64,000 bases of DNA from Choristoneura fumiferana (taxonomy: Eukaryota > Arthropoda > Insecta > Lepidoptera > Tortricidae), in assembly GCF_025370935.1 (NCBI RefSeq), contig NC_133491.1:11208530-11272529 (forward strand), read 5' to 3'. The notes below the pieces were generated by a model. That model was given only the letters and a program-made list of their open reading frames with translations, was not told the DNA's origin and searched no databases. The first letter of the stretch is position 1. Every line of letters begins with the position of its first letter. Below, piece by piece: positions 58,301 to 64,000 of this stretch. The position numbers and the translations under genes were made by a program.

Positions 58301-61300
58301 CAGTGGTAAGTTATAGTACTTTGTGAGCTCTACATTTTGAGATTAAAATCTCAATTTTTAAAAAAGATGACATGTTCTTTCCGTGGACCCTTCAGGTATG
58401 GTCGACCAAGAAAGTGCTTTACCAGTTTTAATGACAGTTCCTACTTCAGACATAAATCAACAAGGCTGATTGTCATATAGAATTGTGAGTGAAAAATATT
58501 CTTTGACGTTTCAAGCGCTACAAATGACATTGAACCTTAGGGTGGTAAACCAACGTTTTGGTCAACTATACACTGACGAACAAAACTAACTTACGAACAT
58601 ATTATTTACAAAGATGTTACAAAACATGGTTTTTTTTATGAAAGCCGACCAACACGCAGACATATCTTCAGTTTAGGTACCTGATATTAAGTGATTAGCA
58701 CATCAAATGGACACCTACAGTATCATTCTTCTTCTGCTTATTAGCCGTACACTCCTGAAGGAGTAGTGTTGTGGTCATGGATCATCTTGTTGTTTCTTAC
58801 TTAATAGTAAGAAATAAAAATATAAACATACACACGTATGTGGACATTGTGGTGCAAAGTATCAGCTACCCATTTCGGGCATACATTGTATTCAGAAAGA
58901 CTAAATTCTAAAGAGGTTTACTAAAATGTAATGTTGTATTACCAACCCTGTAAACCAGGTCAGGTTTGACGAGTCCTTAAGAAATCTTAACTTTAAGGTA
59001 GCTTCACACTGACCAGCCAATTGAAAAAGTCTCTTTTAAATTTAGTGGCTGAATTTGCTAGAGTCTGCGGTCCGGAAATATTGTTCAGAAAAAAAGTCGC
59101 ATTGTCCATATTTTTCCGATCGTTTCCAGGTCCCGCCGCGAGACGCGCAAGTTTATCTTCGACATCCGCTGCAATTTCACCATCAAGGGCCACTACAGCA
59201 TCCAGGGCCGCATCCTCTTGTTCAACTTGGATACCGACGGAGACGCCAAAATTAAGATCTGTAAGATTACTATCATCATACTTTTCTTGGTTTTATATAA
59301 TTTATAAAATCACCGTTACTTTGCGGCGATCATGTACTGAAACAATTACTTTGCTCCCCCGCGAGCATAATAGCTACGTTTGTGCAAGATACGTGTGTTC
59401 TCACAGTTCCTCCAACTCCACACTGACTCACAAACCCAGACATCACCACCACCACCTACACTAAACCAGAGCTCATCTTCAAAACAACACAACCGTTCAC
59501 CATGCTACCAGATGTTAGACTCTTGAACATAGATTTCTTGCATAAACGTAGCTATCACAAGGTCATGGGTGAGCAAAGTAATTGTTTTAGTTCATTTTCT
59601 TGGTTTGTCGACAAGTAGCTTTTGATGATGGTGATGATGATGATGATGTCATCCATGCTATTTCTTCTACGGCGGGTGATTGCTTCTGCAACATAACTGA
59701 AAGAGCAGCACCGGCCCTGAGGTAGAGCAAAAAGAGTTGTCGCTCTGGGCACCACGTGACAAGGGGCGTTTCCAGTTTCCAGTGCAAAATCAAATTTTAA
59801 TGGCGCTTTTTCAGAGGCGCGGAAACGATGTCTATAGACAATCTCGCTCTACCTGATCAAGGTCTAGAACTGCGCTGAAAAAGAGCTTTGATCTCGTAAC
59901 TATGTTCTAATGTAGCTAATGTAATCAATTTTGGGGGAAAAAACACGGACCACAGGTCAAAGTATCGTCCTCATAGTTCTAATGGATCTTGCTGTTAACT
60001 AACAAAAAGACAAACAAAAGACTGGATGCAAAGCGTGAACAAGATACTTAACTGTACCTTGTTCACGCTTTGCATCCAGTCTTTTTAAAGGCTTTTTACA
60101 CCTCTGCTGATTGTAGATGTAGTTTACATTGACCTAAGACTAGACATCTCCAAGGTACTTCAACAAATAAACAAACAAGCAAACAAACACACAAAGCCTT
60201 AGTAAGAAAATGTAGTTATATCTAAGAGAAAAAAAAAGTTTACCTTGTTACTGTATAACCTTGTAATCTGACAACTTTTTAGTAAAGGAAAATATTGTTA
60301 GGAAACCTAGATTCACTTGTGATGCAGTTGAATAATATGTGTGAAGTTCCGAAAACACTCAGTATCCGAATGAGAAGTACAACCCAAGCCCATTCTGAGA
60401 TGAGGTCCGTGCGTAATGGGATGAGTATATGCTGGAGTTGAGATAGATTGTTAACTAAAAGTGTCTTCCAGGGAACCAGCGCATCCGCCTTGAGGTCTTG
60501 GAGAAGGTGGTGTTGAACGAGAAAGGCGAGGGTCACTACAAGATCAACTCGTACAAGTACAAAGCTGATTACGGCACCGACCTCAAGCTGAATCTCACCA
60601 ACCTCTTCAGGGGCAGTCCTGAAATCAGTAAGTGTACAACCATAATAAATACATCAATTCTACCTAAATAAAACTGTTGCCTACCTACAAGAAAAACTAG
60701 TTTATTGTTCACAAAACGTAAATAAAAATAGGTTTTTGTTAAACAAATCATTTTTAATACGAGCTTTTTACTGACTGTACTTAATGTTAACTGTACTTTC
60801 ATTGTCATCTAAACTCTCTAAACTACATTTCCGTGCCAAATTTCAAGTCGATGCTATTAACCGTTGAGGATTTCCGTCCTGCGGAGACCATCCTGGCCAT
60901 ATTAGCAGGATGTCACTACCAGATTATTGTATAATCACCAGATTTACATAAGTATGCCAAATTTTAAGTCAATCCGACCACAGGAAATGGATCAAAAGCT
61001 TCCAAGATTTGGCCCAAATAAATCAACAAACAGGGCAAGCTAAATATAAGCTTGTAATAAAAACCCTGATTTTTCTATTTTAAAAATAAACTCTTTTTTT
61101 CAACCCTCAACGTAATCTCACGTTCCAGGCGCGAACATCCTGGCAGTCCTGAACCAGAACTCCCAGCTGGTGGCCCAGGAGTTCGGCGCCCCCATCCTGG
61201 AGTATGCTATCGACTACGCCATGAATGTGACGCAGCGGTTCTTCAGCGCGTACACTTACCAGCAGATCTCGCACATCGACGTGACTGAGGAGTTCTTTGA

Positions 61301-61310
61301 GAAGGAGTGA
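52256..61310 (+). CDS. JHBP/takeout-family secreted protein, five exons
   Basis: Join 52256-52331, 54155-54380, 59130-59260, 60472-60627, 61129-61310: 771 bp, 256 aa, stop TGA. Residues 1-~25 are a signal peptide. The rest fits the JHBP/takeout domain (Pfam PF06585 by motif recognition). Seen are C32-x6-C39, ALPGIVKGIPE, LDPLYLDKNISMKLPGNVKM, then FDIRCNFTIKGHYSIQGRIL, the alternating beta pattern of the lipocalin-like half, and a helical end, NVTQRFFSAYTYQQI. Further Cys are at 95 and 115. N-glycosylation sequons are at N71, N116, N185 and N229. Family members are secreted carriers of juvenile hormone or other hydrophobic ligands in haemolymph and head tissues. The ligand here is unknown. 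Length is typical (240-260 aa). Every junction is GT-AG and phase-compatible. The alternative start is the identical exon pair in block A. Confidence 0.9.
52787..53050 (+). mobile_element. tRNA-derived SINE in intron 1 (block B)
   Basis: Copy of 38264, with B box GGGTTCGATTCCCGGCCGGG preceded by GCGGTCCC, where block A has GCGGTACC. Confidence 0.85.
53323..53623 (-). mobile_element. tRNA-derived SINE in intron 1 (block B)
   Basis: Copy of 38802 with a few substitutions. Confidence 0.85.
54155..54380 (+). CDS. JHBP-like gene exon 2 (block B)
   Basis: Encodes residues 26-101. Same acceptor (TTCATTTACAG) and donor (GTAAGT) as block A. The only coding difference is TTA for CTG at Leu89. It is 4.7 kb from exon 3, with no other exon-like sequence in between. 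Confidence 0.9.
54462..54632 (-). mobile_element. LINE 3' end in intron 2 (block B)
   Basis: Counterpart of 39936 with an additional AAATAAATAAATAATAAATA stretch and TAGATTTAAGCTTTG before it. Confidence 0.65.
54632..54795 (+). pseudogene. RTE-type LINE fragment, shortened (block B)
   Basis: Only the 3' part of the 40089 element (KRSVGRPPTRW onward, with an additional CACGCCACGCCACGCCAAG-like stretch) and its GATGATGATAG tail are present. Confidence 0.75.
54925..55137 (+). pseudogene. Second RTE-type LINE fragment (block B)
   Basis: Counterpart of 40590, with a longer GATGATGATGATGATGA tail. Confidence 0.7.
55701..55955 (+). mobile_element. Retroposon, block B copy of 41398
   Basis: Same ends and internal interruption as in block A. 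Confidence 0.7.
57327..57426. repeat. Lep1/Helitron-like repeat in intron 2
   Basis: As 43017, but here the contig continues without a break into unique intron sequence. Confidence 0.55.
57427..58166. other. Intron 2, single-copy part
   Basis: First sequence after the end of the duplication. No exon or repeat is recognised. Confidence 0.5.
58167..58394. mobile_element. MITE in intron 2, TIR TGAAGGGTCCACGGAAAGAA
   Basis: 25-26-bp ends, inverted with one mismatch, 228 bp apart. Single copy in this window, no ORF. Confidence 0.8.
59130..59260 (+). CDS. JHBP-like gene exon 3
   Basis: The acceptor CGTTTCCAG|GTCCC and donor ATCT|GTAAGA bound 131 bp, residues 101-145. The first G completes Ser101 (TC|G) and the last T starts Trp145 (T|GG). 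It encodes SRRETRKFIFDIRCN, FTIKGHYSIQGRILLFNLDT and DGDAKIKI, the central beta-strand pair of the family. The GC-rich codon use (CGC, ATC, GGC) stands out from the flanking introns. Confidence 0.9.
60016..60085. repeat. Perfect 28-bp hairpin in intron 3
   Basis: The left arm 60016-60043 (AAAAGACTGGATGCAAAGCG then TGAACAAG) and right arm 60058-60085 are exact reverse complements around the 14-nt loop ATACTTAACTGTAC. It is non-coding. Confidence 0.9.
60472..60627 (+). CDS. JHBP-like gene exon 4
   Basis: The acceptor GTGTCTTCCAG|GGAAC and donor ATCA|GTAAGT bound 156 bp, residues 145-197. It encodes NQRIRLEVLEKVVLNEKGEG, HYKINSYKYKADYGTDLKLN and LTNLFRGSPEI. The F-N/D-N-L-F-x-G-like LTNLFRGS segment corresponds to the conserved LFNGD-type motif of takeout proteins. 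Confidence 0.9.
60748..61010. repeat. Interspersed repeat in intron 4
   Basis: Shares TTTTTAATACGAG, CTGACTGTA and CCGTGCCAAATTTCAAGTCG with 1855-2010. A similar phrase repeats at 60955 (TGCCAAATTTTAAGTCAATC). Confidence 0.5.
61129..61310 (+). CDS. JHBP-like gene exon 5, C-terminus and stop
   Basis: The acceptor TCACGTTCCAG|GCGCG opens 182 bp, residues 197-256 and TGA. It encodes ANILAVLNQNSQLVAQEFGA, PILEYAIDYAMNVTQRFFSA and YTYQQISHIDVTEEFFEKE, the long amphipathic C-terminal helix of the family. Confidence 0.9.
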
Positions 61311-62358
61311 GAAGGGTGATATTGCCGATGCTGTCGTAATTTTAGCCCTTTTTTCGTCTACTTGTCCATTAAGCACTACTTACATGAATGAGTCGAAAGA
61401 AATGTCTTAACGCAGGTAAGTAATTCAAATTACTATTTTTTTCCCTTGTGAATCCAATACAAATGTATGATTAATTTTCGTGACACGATGGAAAAAAAAT
61501 ACCTGCGTTAAGGTGTCCAGCTGTTTGGTATTCACCCAACTGTAAATTAAATTGTAAGTATTATGCAAAAGACTAGCCCCAAAAAAGCGAAGGAAAAGAA
61601 ACTGATTGTGAGCGGCTAAAAAATCTGGCCCTCAAATGTAGCAGTAAGGTAATATTTGTATGTAGAGTGGGCCAAACTTTTTGTGCCGCTGAGTGCATTT
61701 TTCACTTTAGTCTGCCTTTACAGGGGTGTTACAAAAATACTCTTCAAGTTATAATGGGGTTAAACGTTTCTTGGAAGGAGTACATTGACAGAAAAAAAAA
61801 TACCAATGACATTCAATAGTGTTTCAATTAAAGTAAAGAGTAGGCAAAGAACAGAATGTCTACATAATATCGAATTAATGTTCTTGGATTAGTAAGAATA
61901 ATATTTTGACTTTGATGAATTTCTTTTGGGTGTGTCTGTAAAACGTTATGGATTATTGAGAAATGTGTATAAAGAGTTAAAATTCTGATCTGAAAAAAAA
62001 AAGTTTAATTCTTATAGTATTGGCAAATATCAGAGTGACAGATAAAAACAAATGAATGATAAGTTAACAGAAGTTTAACATGCGATTATAAGATAAACAC
62101 GACTCAGAAAATTGCGACAGCATAAAGACTTGTTTGATTAATTTGAGAATTTAACTAATTATTTTTTGTACAAACATTAAAAAGTAAACTGCTCAATAAA
62201 TTATTAAGACTACTTAAGTACTTGTAAGAAAACTGATTCAGTTTTTATTAATTATAATGTTTAATTAGGTATTGGTGTCTAAAGCTAAGGTATATCGCTA
62301 CTATTTGAAATAGTTTCGTTTTTATTTTACCTTTTTGTACCTTGCAGTTTGTAATAAA
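61311..62358 (+). other. Probable 3' UTR with candidate poly(A) signals
   Basis: AATAAA hexamers occur at 62195-62200 and 62353-62358, the second followed by T-rich sequence. No reading frame. Where the transcript really ends cannot be told from sequence alone. The MITE at 61406 falls inside it. Confidence 0.4.
61406..61512. mobile_element. Short MITE downstream of the stop codon
   Basis: CTTAACGCAGGTA and TACCTGCGTTAAG are perfect 13-bp inverted ends of a 107-bp element, about 100 bp after the stop codon. Confidence 0.6.
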
Positions 62359-62451
62359 TATTTATATTTTAGTAAATTATTTGTATAAATTTCTTTGAAA
62401 TAGTACAGTCAGCAGCAAAAGTAACTAGTTGAGCGATTGTGATGTTCTATA

Positions 62452-62856
62452 TCCGACTTATGCTCTATAGTCCCACTGTAGAGCACAGGCCTCCTCTCAG
62501 AATGAGGGGGCTTGGGCCGTAGTTCTCACACGAGGCCAGTGTGGATTGGAAACTTCTCACACACCATTGAATCTATTCGCTGGTATATGCAGGTTTCCTC
62601 GCGATGTTTTCCTTCACTCTAAATCTCATGGTAAATTTCGAATGTGATGATGATGATGATGTGATCCTGATATCTCTCACTATGGACATAGGGCTCGTAG
62701 AAGAGTTTTCCATTTGGCTCGATCTTGAGCAAAATTGAAAAATTGCTTGAAATGTAAAATCCGCAAAACGAGAGATTCCTGCTGAGGCTCAAACCCACGC
62801 CCCTCCACTCTGCTTGAGAGGCCACAGTTCAAGGCACTAGGCTACCACGGCTTACT
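62452..62856 (-). mobile_element. tRNA-derived SINE interrupted by a second element
   Basis: The 8002-family SINE in reverse: GTCCCACTGTAGAGCACAGG at 62469 and CTAGGCTACCACGGCTT at 62838. Between about 62645 and 62757 lies a ~112-bp insert beginning GATGATGATGATGATG with AAATTGAAAAATTGC near its other end. GAATGT/AAATGT flank the insert, a possible target duplication. Confidence 0.7.
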
Positions 62857-63639
62857 TAGTAATTAGTATTTAATTATATATTCTATAGTGGAGACCTTAA
62901 ATATGTCAACCAGTTTCCCTTTCACCGATACAACAGGACTTATATAGGTACCTAATACAGATCCAGGATGTACAGTCTACATCTCCGAGTCGGCCAGCTC
63001 TATTAGAAGATACCACCGTTGCTAAGTAGTCGTGTAAAGCGGTATGATGTTCCGCCGCCCACGCTATGCTTTCACTGTGCTTTACTGGTAAGGACTATTG
63101 TAGCCATCAATACGGTCAGTGTAGCTGTAAGATATTTCTATGTTGATTTATTATGCCGATAGATGTCACTGTACTAAAAGTTGTGCATTCTGAATCGCGC
63201 TGGCGAGATTTTCCGAGAGAACACTTGAATACGACAACACGAAACCAGTAACGTCAGTGCCCAGGCAAGCCAGCGCTAGATTGGCCTGTGTTCTTTAGAT
63301 GAGGCCAAGAGATACCTGGCTGAAAAATAGGCCGGTGCTCTATCCCCGCCAATGCCGCCTGCCAACGCTGGCTTGTTTCAAAACTGTTTTTGTTTTTGGA
63401 GATTAAAGGTCACAGCTCATTACAGCCACTCGGCACCCGACCAGCGCCGCCTTGCCTCAAGCGGTTAGTATTATTCATATGGATTTAAGTATGAGTATGC
63501 GCTTACTACATCAACTCCGTAGCGTCACCGGATCGCCTCACTCGCGAGGTTGCCACGCGCGGACGGCGAGTGGACCACTCTGTGACAGCCCGCTGCTCGC
63601 CGCCATAGTGACTACTAGGAAATTCGAGAACCACGCAAG
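62857..63639. other. Intergenic, partly GC-rich
   Basis: GCCAGCGCTAGATTGG (~63270) and AACGCTGGCTTG (~63365) form a loose inverted pair. Another CAAGCCAGCG is at ~63933. No gene is recognised. The frames at 63452-63784 run on both strands through the GC-rich stretch and show no family signal. Confidence 0.45.
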
Positions 63640-63697
63640 GTCCACTCGTTGTCAACGCGGCGTCCACCCGTGGACCACCTGTCGACAACGAGTGGAC
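63640..63697. repeat. Perfect 14-bp hairpin in GC-rich sequence
   Basis: GTCCACTCGTTGTC and GACAACGAGTGGAC are exact inverted copies. The 30-nt loop contains the further palindrome-like CGTCCACCCGTGGACCACC. Confidence 0.75.
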
Positions 63698-64000
63698 GCC
63701 GAAAGTCGAGGCGGTGTTGGTCGGGTCCCGGGTGACTCTAATAAGCTGTGACCTTACAAAACAACTTGCTTGGCTTGGTAACAAAACCTTTAAGCCAATT
63801 CTTTATTTTAGAAGTCCTTGTTCCTGTGTCTTGTGTCTTGGACTTTCATCATTTAAATTCACTTATTTCACTTAAAATTATTTAATGCATTATTTTATTT
63901 TTTTTTCAAAACTGTTTATTAGAGGACAATAACAAGCCAGCGTGAAACTGGCAGCCAGTACTGGCTTCGTTTAAACCCACCTTAATAGGCGATGAGACTG
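63698..64000. other. Intergenic, nothing recognised
   Basis: T-rich sequence to the window end. No gene start or exon is seen. Confidence 0.45.

Noticed and set aside
63452..63784. Overlapping ~95-aa frames on both strands
   Set aside because: GC-rich stretch gives long frames by chance. Low-complexity, hairpin-containing, no family match, and no start context or splice evidence.
1..64000. Bacterial-type operon, phage or defence system
   Set aside because: The sequence is clearly insect nuclear DNA with introns, SINEs and LINEs. No such genes are present.

Overview
The window is a piece of a lepidopteran (moth or butterfly) nuclear genome. The evidence is a spliced juvenile-hormone-binding-protein (JHBP)/takeout-family gene with GT-AG introns, tRNA-derived SINEs of moth type, RTE- and Jockey/CR1-like LINE 3' fragments, very many fold-back MITEs, AT-rich intergenic DNA, and no long uninterrupted reading frames. 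Two runs of exactly 100 N (20626-20725 and 43125-43224) split it into three contigs.

Layout. 1-18.7 kb is intergenic: decayed retroelements and at least ten small inverted-repeat elements, no gene. 18690-20623 is a repeated block cut off by the first gap. 20.7-31.5 kb is again intergenic, with a six-unit tandem array (21786-22655) beside a MITE that has a readable target site, several fold-back elements, and a decayed ~3 kb terminal-inverted-repeat element (28468-31524) containing an internal inverted duplication. 31516-43116 (block A) and 46441-57426 (block B) are two nearly identical copies of about 11 kb, in the same order and orientation. Block B extends left to 44901, and that extension matches 18690-20623.

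The gene. One JHBP/takeout-like gene lies on the + strand. Exon 1 (signal peptide) and exon 2 (N-terminal half with the C-x6-C motif) are present twice, at 37736/39627 in block A and 52256/54155 in block B. Exons 3, 4 and 5 occur once, at 59130, 60472 and 61129. Exons 1-5 join in frame to a 771-bp CDS, 256 aa, with family-typical length. Exon 2 is 226 bp and its two ends are in different phases, so both copies cannot be in one functional mRNA.

Interpretation. The two blocks are near-identical (the coding exons differ in one synonymous Leu codon), the differences are mostly indels in or near mobile elements, and both N gaps fall at the ends of the copies. The simplest reading is uncollapsed haplotypes placed in tandem by scaffolding. 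A real recent duplication creating alternative first exons remains possible, and read depth or spanning long reads would decide. I found no operon-like, CRISPR-like or defence-type system.
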